Source: Bacteroidota bacterium (GTDB taxonomy: Bacteria > Bacteroidota > Bacteroidia > B-17B0 > B-17BO). From it: a stretch of DNA of 6,694 nt. The DNA is taken from NCBI GenBank assembly GCA_025356715.1, contig JANXRU010000391.1, positions 1 through 6,694 on the forward strand, given 5' to 3'. The notes under the pieces were generated by a model, which saw only the letters and a program-made list of their open reading frames with translations, was not told the DNA's origin and made no database searches. The position numbers and the translations under genes are program-made. Positions 1-6,259 of the stretch are shown here, piece by piece. Positions within the stretch are counted from its first letter, which is position 1, and every line of letters begins with the position of its first letter.

Positions 1-373
1 AATCTTGTTGCGCTTGTAAAGCCATTCCTATTGCTGGTTTACGGGTAGGATGGTTTTCTGAAGCCAAGTAAGGAGAAAAATATATTTTATCAATACGGCC
101 TTTTAAATACGAAATTTCGTACAACATATTTTTATGGATCAATTCTAAATCTTCTGTTGTAATTATTTTTTTACCGATACATTGTTGATTTGTTACAACA
201 ACGATGGTTCCGAAAACCTTATTTAAAGAAACTAAAGCAGGAATAACACCATCTATAAATTCAAACTCTGTTGAATGTTTGACATAATCGTTATCTAATT
301 TTTTATTAATAACGCCATCTCTGTCCAAAAATAAAGTCCAGGTATTATCAATATTTAAATCTTTTAAAGTCAT
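1..373 (-). CDS. gmhB: GmhB-like HAD-IIIA phosphatase (putative D-glycero-D-manno-heptose 1,7-bisphosphate 7-phosphatase), C-terminus cut by window edge
   Basis: Translating the minus strand from the ATG at 373-371 gives an open frame of 124 codons that runs off the left edge. It carries HAD-superfamily motif I, FLDRDGVIN (residues 15-23, nucleophile D17 and acid/base D19), motif II VTNQQ (60-64) and the motif III lysine in RKPAIGM (111-117, K112). Motif IV (the acidic GD..D pair) should lie beyond the edge. The family removes the 7-phosphate of D-glycero-D-manno-heptose 1,7-bisphosphate in the cytoplasm, and the adjoining gmhA and hddC support this role. The start lies 26 bp inside the end of hddC, which suggests translational coupling; no Shine-Dalgarno is close. 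Oddity: classical GmhB and HisB-N proteins have a Cys/His zinc loop just before RKP, whereas here that loop (about residues 98-110) has no cysteine. A different HAD-IIIA sugar phosphatase is the alternative. The HAD assignment is firm and the substrate is inferred from context. Confidence 0.82.
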   Translation of the reverse strand, partial: MTLKDLNIDNTWTLFLDRDGVINKKLDNDYVKHSTEFEFIDGVIPALVSLNKVFGTIVVVTNQQCIGKKIITTEDLELIHKNMLYEISYLKGRIDKIYFSPYLASENHPTRKPAIGMALQAQQD

Positions 374-1058
374 CTTGTGCTTTTGTATAATCTTCCGGAA
401 TGCCAATATCGATGAAGTATCCATCGTATTCGAATCCAAAAATAGTTAATTCATTAATTTTTGTTTCGTAAAAATCCTTTTCAATGGAAAAAGAACTGTT
501 TGCTGTAGTCTTAGTTAAAAATAATTCTTTATTGAGAATGTATACGCCTCCATTGATTAACCCTTCTTTTTCAACGCTATCTTTTTCTTTAAATTTTTTA
601 ATCACATTCATATTGCCTAATTGGATTGTGCCGTAGCGAGCGGCATTATCAACCTTTCTTAAAGCTAATGTACAATCAGAGTGGAAAGTACTATGTTGAT
701 TGAAATATTTATTAAGATTTACATCAAAGAAAGAATCACCATTTAAGACCAACACATTTTTAGTTTCACACTTTAGCATTGCTAGACGAATACCGCCACC
801 AGTACCTAAAGGAGTTTTTTCTTTTGTATATGAAATTTTAATCCCATTAAATTCTTCTTTATAATATTCCGAAATTTTTTCAGATAAATACCCTGTTGAT
901 AAAACAACATGTTCTATGTTGTAAAATTTTAAGTAATCAAACATGTAATTTAAAAATGGAATCGCATTGATTGGAGCCATTGGTTTTGGCACATCACTTA
1001 CAACGGATTGTAAACGTGTTCCAAAACCACCTGCTAATATGATTGCTTCTTTTAGCAA
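348..1058 (-). CDS. hddC: D-glycero-alpha-D-manno-heptose 1-phosphate guanylyltransferase (HddC-type nucleotidyltransferase)
   Basis: This 236-residue sugar-phosphate nucleotidyltransferase transfers GMP from GTP to heptose 1-phosphate, giving GDP-heptose for surface glycan synthesis. The nucleotide-binding signature LAGGFGTRL is at residues 8-16, followed by the PKPMAP segment at 24-29. Next come TPLGTGGG (82-89), the metal-binding NGDSFFD (106-112), NGGVYI (169-174) and FIDIGIPEDY (215-224). The N-terminal pattern and short single-domain length match HddC better than mannose-1-phosphate guanylyltransferases, which are longer. The start is TTG at 1058-1056: the first in-frame ATG is codon 27, after the catalytic signature, and an in-frame stop (that of gmhA) lies only two codons upstream. 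No Shine-Dalgarno is visible, so translation probably depends on ribosomes finishing gmhA. The TGA stop at 350-348 overlaps the next gene by 26 bp. A guanylyl- or uridylyltransferase for another sugar is the alternative, but the neighbours favour heptose. Confidence 0.9.
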   Translation of the reverse strand: MLKEAIILAGGFGTRLQSVVSDVPKPMAPINAIPFLNYMFDYLKFYNIEHVVLSTGYLSEKISEYYKEEFNGIKISYTKEKTPLGTGGGIRLAMLKCETKNVLVLNGDSFFDVNLNKYFNQHSTFHSDCTLALRKVDNAARYGTIQLGNMNVIKKFKEKDSVEKEGLINGGVYILNKELFLTKTTANSSFSIEKDFYETKINELTIFGFEYDGYFIDIGIPEDYTKAQDDFKRFKY

Positions 1059-1064
1059 TGGTAA

Positions 1065-1646
1065 TTAGGGTTTTGGAAATAATTGCATTTCTACTAATTC
1101 ACAAATCGTATGTCCTAAAATCATATGACACTCCTGAATACGAGGTGTATCCTTTGAAGGAATATTGATGAGGTATTTAGAAACATCTTTCATTTTGCCA
1201 CCAGTTTCACCAGTAAAGGCTACTGTTACCATTCCTATTTGGTTAGCAACTTCTAACGCTTTTATTACATTTAAAGAATTCCCACTTGTTGATAACCCAA
1301 TTAGCACATCGCCTTTACGGCCCATTGCTTGAGTTAATCTACTATAAATAATATCATAACTATAATCGTTAGCCACTGCGGTTGTATAACTTGTGTTAAC
1401 GTGCAGAGCTTCACTAAATAAGGGCGGACGATCATAATAAAAACGACCACTTAATTCGGCAGATAGATGCTGAGAATCTGCCGCGGAACCACCATTCCCA
1501 GCCCAAAGCACTTTGCAATCATTTTTATAGCAAGTCACTATATCTTTAACAATGGCTTCAACTGTATTTAAAATAGTAGCATTGTTAAGTAAATTCGTTT
1601 TTAAATCGATAGACTCTTGAAGACGTTGTTTGAGAATTTTTATCAT
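1065..1646 (-). CDS. gmhA: Sedoheptulose-7-phosphate isomerase (phosphoheptose isomerase, GmhA)
   Basis: This cytoplasmic SIS-domain enzyme converts D-sedoheptulose 7-phosphate to D-glycero-D-manno-heptose 7-phosphate, the first committed step of activated heptose synthesis. The 193-residue length is normal for the family. The signature GNGGSAADSQH is at 50-60, the phosphate-binding STSGNS at 119-124, and TPRIQECHMILGH at 167-179. By comparison with Escherichia coli GmhA, the zinc and active-site residues H60, E64, Q171 and H179 are all present. ATG at 1646-1644 is the natural start; its leader is A/T-rich with no Shine-Dalgarno. It is the first gene of the heptose group, 51 bp after the epimerase gene and 6 bp before hddC, whose reading frame is in register with it. 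Confidence 0.96.
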   Translation of the reverse strand: MIKILKQRLQESIDLKTNLLNNATILNTVEAIVKDIVTCYKNDCKVLWAGNGGSAADSQHLSAELSGRFYYDRPPLFSEALHVNTSYTTAVANDYSYDIIYSRLTQAMGRKGDVLIGLSTSGNSLNVIKALEVANQIGMVTVAFTGETGGKMKDVSKYLINIPSKDTPRIQECHMILGHTICELVEMQLFPKP

Positions 1647-1697
1647 GTTTTGAAATTAGCAAATAGTGGTAATTAATTTAAGATAAAGATACTGTTT

Positions 1698-2570
1698 TTA
1701 CATAAATGTCATTTCAAAATCACACTCAAAATGTTGTTTTGGCATTAATTGCATTATACCTGTTTTGGATACAAAATCTCCTGTCGCATATTCGAAATCA
1801 GCAATACCATACCAAGGTTCTAAACATATAAATTGAGTCGTTTGTTTTTTTGTCCAGATACCAAAGTAAGGCCAATTGGCACTTTTAAGAGAAATGCCGT
1901 GTTTGGTTTTTTTAGAAATCAATTGAACCTCATCAATTTGATGATTGATAAAAACTAATGCATCATGATCAAATAATTGTTTGGTTACAGGTAAACTATT
2001 ATTTTTTAATTCGATTGTTTTTGTTTGCTCAGAAATCAACCCATCGTTTAATGTACTAATTATCAACGACTGTTTATTTGGAAAAATAAGTTCATAATCT
2101 TCAAACGCTTCGCTATTATTTAGAGGGCAGTTAAAGGCAGGATGCGCACCTATGGAAAAAAATAATTCGTCCATATCTTCGTTAAATAGATTATAACAAA
2201 CCTTTACAGTGTTTTCAATTAACGTATAGATGATGTGTAGTTTGAAATGAAAAGGGTAAACTTCGAATAATTTTTCGTTTGATCTTAATTCAAAAACTAA
2301 AACAGTATCAGATTCTTTAATACAGATAAACTCATTATCGCGTGCAAAGCCATGTTGTAGTAATTGGTACACTTTGTTTTTGTACGAGTAAGTTCCATTT
2401 TTTAATTTACCTACAATAGGAAATAAATTAGGTGCGTGCCTTGCCCATACCTGTGGATTAGCTTGCCACAGATATTCTATGTTTGTTTCGTTTCCAATAA
2501 CAGAGCATATTTCAGCACCAAAGGAATTTACTTGAATAGATAAGGCATTATTTTTTAGACAATAAATCAT
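1698..2570 (-). CDS. Aldose 1-epimerase family protein, LacX-like
   Basis: This 290-residue galactose-mutarotase-fold protein is predicted to interconvert the alpha and beta anomers of an aldose or aldose phosphate in the cytoplasm. Visible motifs typical of the LacX-like subgroup are NLFPIVGKLKNG (48-59), HGFARD (73-78), GAHPAF (141-146) and CLEPW (249-253). By family analogy H73 and H143 would bind the sugar and act as general acid, and E251 would be the general base. There is no signal peptide. The ATG at 2570-2568 lies 1 bp after the stop of the DUF493 gene. An AAGGAG inside the end of that gene sits about 15 nt upstream, rather far for a normal ribosome binding site, so coupling to upstream translation is likely. 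The sugar substrate cannot be read from sequence; nearby heptose genes make a link to sugar-nucleotide supply possible but unproven. Confidence 0.9.
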   Translation of the reverse strand: MIYCLKNNALSIQVNSFGAEICSVIGNETNIEYLWQANPQVWARHAPNLFPIVGKLKNGTYSYKNKVYQLLQHGFARDNEFICIKESDTVLVFELRSNEKLFEVYPFHFKLHIIYTLIENTVKVCYNLFNEDMDELFFSIGAHPAFNCPLNNSEAFEDYELIFPNKQSLIISTLNDGLISEQTKTIELKNNSLPVTKQLFDHDALVFINHQIDEVQLISKKTKHGISLKSANWPYFGIWTKKQTTQFICLEPWYGIADFEYATGDFVSKTGIMQLMPKQHFECDFEMTFM

Positions 2571-2571
2571 T

Positions 2572-2847
2572 TTATAAGGTCATAACTCCTTCAATTTCGG
2601 AAGCCTTTTCGTAAATAGCGATAATTTCATCAATGCTCATTACTACTTGTTTTACTGTAATGCTCATGTAGTTTCCTTTGGCGGATTGTTTTTGAATAAT
2701 TTCAGCATCATCCTCAAATAATACTTCTACTAAAGCCATTGTTTTATTATCTGCTTTGATAATAAATTTAAACATATATACATAAGGGAAAGCCTCAATG
2801 CTATCCGCTAATTTTTTTCTTAATTCATCGAAAATACCTTCTGCCAT
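2572..2847 (-). CDS. YbeD/DUF493 family protein
   Basis: This small 91-residue acidic protein belongs to the DUF493 (YbeD-like) family, which has a compact alpha/beta fold resembling ACT or regulatory domains and no established biochemical role. Supporting features are the FPYVYMFKFII segment (20-30), the GNYMSITVK strand (58-66) and the C-terminal SIDEIIAIYEKASEIEGV helix region (71-88), a typical order and length for the family. It has no signal peptide or membrane segment. Its ATG overlaps the stop of the LysE-type gene by one base (TAATG at 2849-2845), and its own stop lies 1 bp before the epimerase start, so it is sandwiched in a coupled transcript. A regulatory ligand-binding role is possible, but nothing here shows it. 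Confidence 0.88.
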   Translation of the reverse strand: MAEGIFDELRKKLADSIEAFPYVYMFKFIIKADNKTMALVEVLFEDDAEIIQKQSAKGNYMSITVKQVVMSIDEIIAIYEKASEIEGVMTL

Positions 2848-3488
2848 TAGTTATTAAAATAATGATTATAAATTAATATGAGTCCAAATAAAATTAAAGC
2901 TGTACCCGTAATGTAATTTATAACTGTCATTAATTTATCGGTTAGTAAATGTTTTATTTTTCCTGCTAATTTAACTTTAAATAATTCCATAAATAAAACT
3001 GCTGTCAAAATTAAACTAAAGAATAAAAGCATTTTAAACAATGAGTAATCCAATGTTTTGCTAATGGCTGTTACATTGGCAAGCCACAATAACCAAACTG
3101 TTGGGTTAAATAAATTGAGTAGAAATCCTTTAAGAATCATTACAGACGGACTTGGTAATTTATTTTCTATATCTATTGCATCGTCTGTTTTAACCGTATG
3201 CTTTTTGAAAAAGAATGCGCCGAATACAATTAAAATAATACCACCAATGATGGCTGAAAAAGTTTGCGCTTGTGGCGAGTGCAATAAATTGGACATCCCG
3301 AAATGCACTAATAAACAAACAATGATACACAGAAAAAAATCACTCATGACAACGCCAGCTGCTAAAAACGCGCCTGTTTTGTATCCATATTTTATCCCTG
3401 TATTAATTAAAGAGAAAAATGCAGGGCCAAACGAAAACGTTAGCAACACAATGAGCACAAAAGCTTGAGATATTAAACTTAAAATCAA
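2847..3488 (-). CDS. LysE/RhtB family amino-acid exporter-like membrane protein
   Basis: This 213-residue integral membrane protein has about six hydrophobic segments (roughly 5-29, 38-64, 75-94, 118-141, 150-170 and 186-207) and a short charged loop around 95-112. The family exports amino acids and related small molecules from the cytoplasm using the proton gradient. Family hallmarks are the N-terminal FGP (20-22), the glycine-rich stretch between TM1 and TM2 (GIKYGYKTGAFLAAG, 31-45) and NLFNPTVWLLW (125-135), where many members have NPK instead of NPT. The start is TTG at 3488-3486. It forms a 4-base TTGA overlap with the GH3 stop, and the first in-frame ATG is codon 48, which would remove TM1. 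The substrate is unknown; coupling to GH3 suggests an amino acid or acyl-amino acid, as inference only. Confidence 0.88.
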   Translation of the reverse strand: MILSLISQAFVLIVLLTFSFGPAFFSLINTGIKYGYKTGAFLAAGVVMSDFFLCIIVCLLVHFGMSNLLHSPQAQTFSAIIGGIILIVFGAFFFKKHTVKTDDAIDIENKLPSPSVMILKGFLLNLFNPTVWLLWLANVTAISKTLDYSLFKMLLFFSLILTAVLFMELFKVKLAGKIKHLLTDKLMTVINYITGTALILFGLILIYNHYFNN

Positions 3489-5020
3489 AATGGGTGTTTA
3501 TAATCATTAATAAATGTTTGCCACTCCTTTAAGAGTGTTCCTTTTAGTACTCTTGGAAACTTGTGTGCAGAGCCTAATTTCCCTTTGGTAGCCATAAAAT
3601 CAATAAAAGCATTGTCAGGTAATACTTTGATAAAAATATCTTTTAATGCAGCACTTCGTTCTACTCTATAATCATCATTAATATCTTTCAAATGAAAATC
3701 TAAGCGCTCTTTAATGTCATTCTCTAAAACCGCTTTGTTGGAGCCAATATACCATTGATGTGCAAATAAGTTTTCGAACGGAATACCAGCAACGGCAAAT
3801 TCATTAAATTCTAATTTTAAATCATCGGCTGTTAATTTCACAGCACGGCTCATATTTTCTACCGATAAATGTTCGCCGCACAAACTTAAATAATGTTTAG
3901 TTCGGCCCGTAATAACAATTTCAGCTCGTTCCAAATCTGTAAAACGAATGGTGTCGCCAATTAAATAACGCCAAGCTCCTGCGCAAGTAGACATTAACAA
4001 AGCATATTCTTTGCCTAGTTCAACATCTTTAATAGTTAAGGCTAGGGCATTCGGTTTTAAATTACCATCAACATCAAAATTTTGTTCGTTAAACGGAACA
4101 AACTCGTAAAAGATGCCATTATCAAGCAACATCCGCATGCCATTATCTTTGTTAGGTCTTTCTTGATAGGCAATTAAACCTTCGGATGCTAAATAAGTAT
4201 CTGAAAATATGAGTGGGAAAGCCGTAAGTTTTGCAATGCTATTTCTATATGGCTCAATAGAAACGCCTGCGTGCACATACGCTCTTAAATTTGGCCACAC
4301 ATCATGTATGGTTTTCACTTGATAATGTTCGATCACGCGCTCCATTATAATTTGTATCCACGCAGGAACACCAACAATAACACCTATATCCCAGCCTTTT
4401 GCATTTTTAACGATTTCCGTTAATTTAGTTTCCCAATCTTTATAACGTGAAATGTTTTTGCCCGGTTTATAAAATCGTTGAAACCAAACCGGAATGTTAG
4501 CTGCTGTAATACCGCTCAAATCACCAGAATAATGACTACCATTAAAATCTAATAAGGTGCTACCTCCTATCATTAACATCCCTTTTTGAAAATGTTCTTT
4601 CGGTAAATCGTAATGGGCTTGAGCTACAATTTGCCTAACACTGCCCTTTTTAAAGGCCCTCAACATTTCTTTTGTAACAGGTATGTATTTACTAGCTGCT
4701 TCGGAAGTTCCAGAACTTAATGCGAAATATTTTATATGTCCGGGCCAACATACATATGGCTCACCTTTAATGGCCCTGTACCACCATTGTTTATAGATGC
4801 TGCTGTAATCGTACATTTGTACGGTTTGCTGAAAGGCATCCATTGGATTTTTTTCTTGTAATAATTTGGTAAAATGAAAATGCTCGCCAAAAGCTGTAAA
4901 CTCTGCTTTCTTTAATAATTTTTTCAATACTTTTTTTTGTTGCACATCAAAGTTACTCCGCTTAGGGATTTTTCCCCTAATATCAACAGCACGTTTTAAT
5001 ATGGAACCGAGTATAGCCAT
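3485..5020 (-). CDS. GH3-family acyl-adenylating enzyme (GH3 auxin-responsive promoter family protein, bacterial)
   Basis: This 511-residue cytoplasmic protein belongs to the GH3 branch of the adenylate-forming (ANL) superfamily. In plants these enzymes use ATP to adenylate a carboxylic acid hormone and join it to an amino acid; bacterial members are largely uncharacterised. Visible motifs are the P-loop-like SSGTSEAASKYIP (102-114), YLASEG (276-281), WRYLIGDTIRF (350-360) and the hinge region TGRTKHYLSLCGEHLS (371-386). A late lysine in SAHKFPR (484-490, K487) lies where the C-terminal domain lysine is expected. The domain order is large adenylation domain followed by small C-terminal domain, with normal full length. 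The ATG at 5020-5018 has no Shine-Dalgarno. The stop overlaps the TTG start of the LysE-type exporter, implying coordinated production. The native acid and any amine acceptor are unknown. Confidence 0.93.
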   Translation of the reverse strand: MAILGSILKRAVDIRGKIPKRSNFDVQQKKVLKKLLKKAEFTAFGEHFHFTKLLQEKNPMDAFQQTVQMYDYSSIYKQWWYRAIKGEPYVCWPGHIKYFALSSGTSEAASKYIPVTKEMLRAFKKGSVRQIVAQAHYDLPKEHFQKGMLMIGGSTLLDFNGSHYSGDLSGITAANIPVWFQRFYKPGKNISRYKDWETKLTEIVKNAKGWDIGVIVGVPAWIQIIMERVIEHYQVKTIHDVWPNLRAYVHAGVSIEPYRNSIAKLTAFPLIFSDTYLASEGLIAYQERPNKDNGMRMLLDNGIFYEFVPFNEQNFDVDGNLKPNALALTIKDVELGKEYALLMSTCAGAWRYLIGDTIRFTDLERAEIVITGRTKHYLSLCGEHLSVENMSRAVKLTADDLKLEFNEFAVAGIPFENLFAHQWYIGSNKAVLENDIKERLDFHLKDINDDYRVERSAALKDIFIKVLPDNAFIDFMATKGKLGSAHKFPRVLKGTLLKEWQTFINDYKHPF

Positions 5021-5067
5021 TTATTGATTAGTCAATTCGACAATGAGTTAATTAAACAATTGTCAAA

Positions 5068-6174
5068 TTATTTTAAGTATCTAAAATCCTGATTATTTTT
5101 AATGCTTTTCAAAGAAGCCACAATTAATTTAATAACGTTTTCTACATCTTCTTTGCTCACGCTTTCAACTGTAGTATGCATATAGCGCAATGGCAATGAT
5201 ATTAAAGCTGAAGCAACTCCTTCGTTGCTATAAGCAAAAGCGTCCGTGTCGGTACCAGTACTTCTGCTAGCTGCTTGACGTTGGAAATCAATTTTATTTT
5301 TGTTAGCAGCATCAATAATTAACTTTAATAAATTATTTTGTACCGCTGGACCATAAGATAATACAGGGCCTTTACCACATGCCAAATCTCCACTTGCAAT
5401 TTTATTCATCATCGGTGTTTGTGTATCATGGCAAACATCTGTAATAATAGCTACGTTTGGCTTAATGCGGTGTGCTATCATCGTTGCGCCATTTAAGCCA
5501 ACTTCTTCTTGAACTGCATTAACAATATATAATCCAAAAGGTAATTTTGTTTTTGACTCTTTTAATAAACGGGCTACTTCTGCAATCATGAAGCCACCAA
5601 CTCTATTATCAAGCGCTCTACCTACAAAATAACGATTGTTTAATTCCATAAATTCATCCTCGTAAGTTACCACACAACCAACGTGCACACCTAATTCTTC
5701 TACTTCTTTGTCGGATTTACAACCTAAATCTAAAAATATATTTTTAAGTGTTGGTGTTTCTTCCTTAGCAGCATCACGCACATGTATAGCAGGCCAACCA
5801 AATACTGCTCTTACAATACCTTTATCGGTGTGTATGTTAACGCGCTTAGATGGCGCAATTTGATGATCGCTTCCGCCATTACGGCGTAAATAAATAAAAC
5901 CATCTTTAGTGATGTAATGCACAAAATAAGAAATCTCATCAGCGTGTGCCTCTATCACTACTTTATAGGGCGCTTCCGGATTAATAACACCTACAACCGT
6001 TCCGTAAGTATCTACAAAGTGCTCATCAATAAATGGTGTAATATAATTTAACCATAATTTTTGACCAGCCGTTTCAAAACCAGTTGGTGATGGATTATTC
6101 AAGTAATCTTTTAAGAAATTTAAAGAATTTTGGTTGAAAATACTTTTTTCTTTTTTAGTTGTTTTCTTAGCCAT
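5068..6174 (-). CDS. M42 family metallopeptidase (glutamyl/deblocking aminopeptidase-like)
   Basis: This 368-residue cytoplasmic dinuclear-metal aminopeptidase belongs to the M42 family, whose members form large tetrahedral dodecamers that trim peptides from the N-terminus. Expected metal and catalytic residues are all visible: H77 and D79 in EAHADE (75-80), D189 in RALDNRVGG (186-194), E223 and E224 in QEEVG (222-226), D246 in TDVCHD (245-250) and H333 in YMHTTVE (331-337). The substrate-pocket segment TGTDTDAF (306-313) is also present. The family is sometimes annotated as endoglucanase, but peptidase activity is the established one. A lysine-rich tail (MAKKTTKKEK) precedes the core. The ATG at 6174-6172 is preceded by an 11-bp tandem repeat instead of a Shine-Dalgarno. 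It may head the minus-strand transcript. A 47-bp gap separates it from GH3, so co-transcription is plausible but unproven. Exact substrate preference cannot be assigned. Confidence 0.94.
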   Translation of the reverse strand: MAKKTTKKEKSIFNQNSLNFLKDYLNNPSPTGFETAGQKLWLNYITPFIDEHFVDTYGTVVGVINPEAPYKVVIEAHADEISYFVHYITKDGFIYLRRNGGSDHQIAPSKRVNIHTDKGIVRAVFGWPAIHVRDAAKEETPTLKNIFLDLGCKSDKEVEELGVHVGCVVTYEDEFMELNNRYFVGRALDNRVGGFMIAEVARLLKESKTKLPFGLYIVNAVQEEVGLNGATMIAHRIKPNVAIITDVCHDTQTPMMNKIASGDLACGKGPVLSYGPAVQNNLLKLIIDAANKNKIDFQRQAASRSTGTDTDAFAYSNEGVASALISLPLRYMHTTVESVSKEDVENVIKLIVASLKSIKNNQDFRYLK

Positions 6175-6259
6175 AATAGGTATGATATAGGTATGATATA
6201 GGCTTTAAATATAAAAAAAATCCAGCATAAAATGACGTAAAAAAACTATATTTACCACA
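6175..6259. promoter_or_regulatory. Divergent intergenic region between the M42 and RNase HI genes, likely holding both promoters
   Basis: This 85-bp gap is the only divergent junction in the window, so promoters for both directions should lie here. The octamer TATATTTA, one base off the Bacteroidota -7 consensus TAnnTTTG, occurs once facing each gene: minus strand 6213-6206 toward M42 and plus strand 6247-6254 toward RNase HI. Neither has a convincing -33 TTTG element about 19 bp upstream, and such octamers are common by chance in A/T-rich DNA. That promoters are located here is well supported by gene orientation; the exact boxes are weak guesses. Confidence 0.45.
6176..6202. repeat. 11-bp direct tandem repeat next to the M42 gene start
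   Basis: The unit ATAGGTATGAT occurs twice in perfect tandem (6176-6186 and 6187-6197), followed by a partial third copy ATAGG (6198-6202). It ends one base from the ATG of the M42 gene, so it occupies the region where its 5' leader would be. It could be simple slippage-generated sequence or it could tune translation or transcription by copy number. No further copies were noticed in the window. Confidence 0.9.

Noticed and set aside
1684..1691. TATCTTTA on the minus strand in the 51-bp gap before gmhA, one base off the TAnnTTTG promoter element
   Set aside because: No -33 TTTG element at the right spacing was found, and such octamers are expected by chance in A/T-rich DNA; an internal promoter before gmhA remains possible but unsupported.
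2572..2590. AAGGAG near the end of the DUF493 gene as a ribosome binding site for the epimerase
   Set aside because: It is about 15 nt from the ATG and encodes Glu-Gly of the DUF493 protein; most other genes here lack such sites, so it is probably coincidental.
3058..3468. 136-codon plus-strand open frame
   Set aside because: It lies wholly opposite the LysE-type gene, whose membrane segments and motifs are clear; the plus-strand product has no recognisable domain and a composition expected of an antisense shadow.
5039..5064. Inverted repeat GACAAT/ATTGTC with a 14-nt loop in the M42-GH3 gap, considered as a terminator
   Set aside because: The stem is only 6 bp and A/T-rich, with no G/C-rich clamp and no U-tract after it on the minus strand, so it is too weak to call.
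5068..6174. Calling the M42 protein a cellulase/endoglucanase
   Set aside because: That annotation is a legacy label for the family; the metal ligands and TGTDTDAF segment fit an aminopeptidase.
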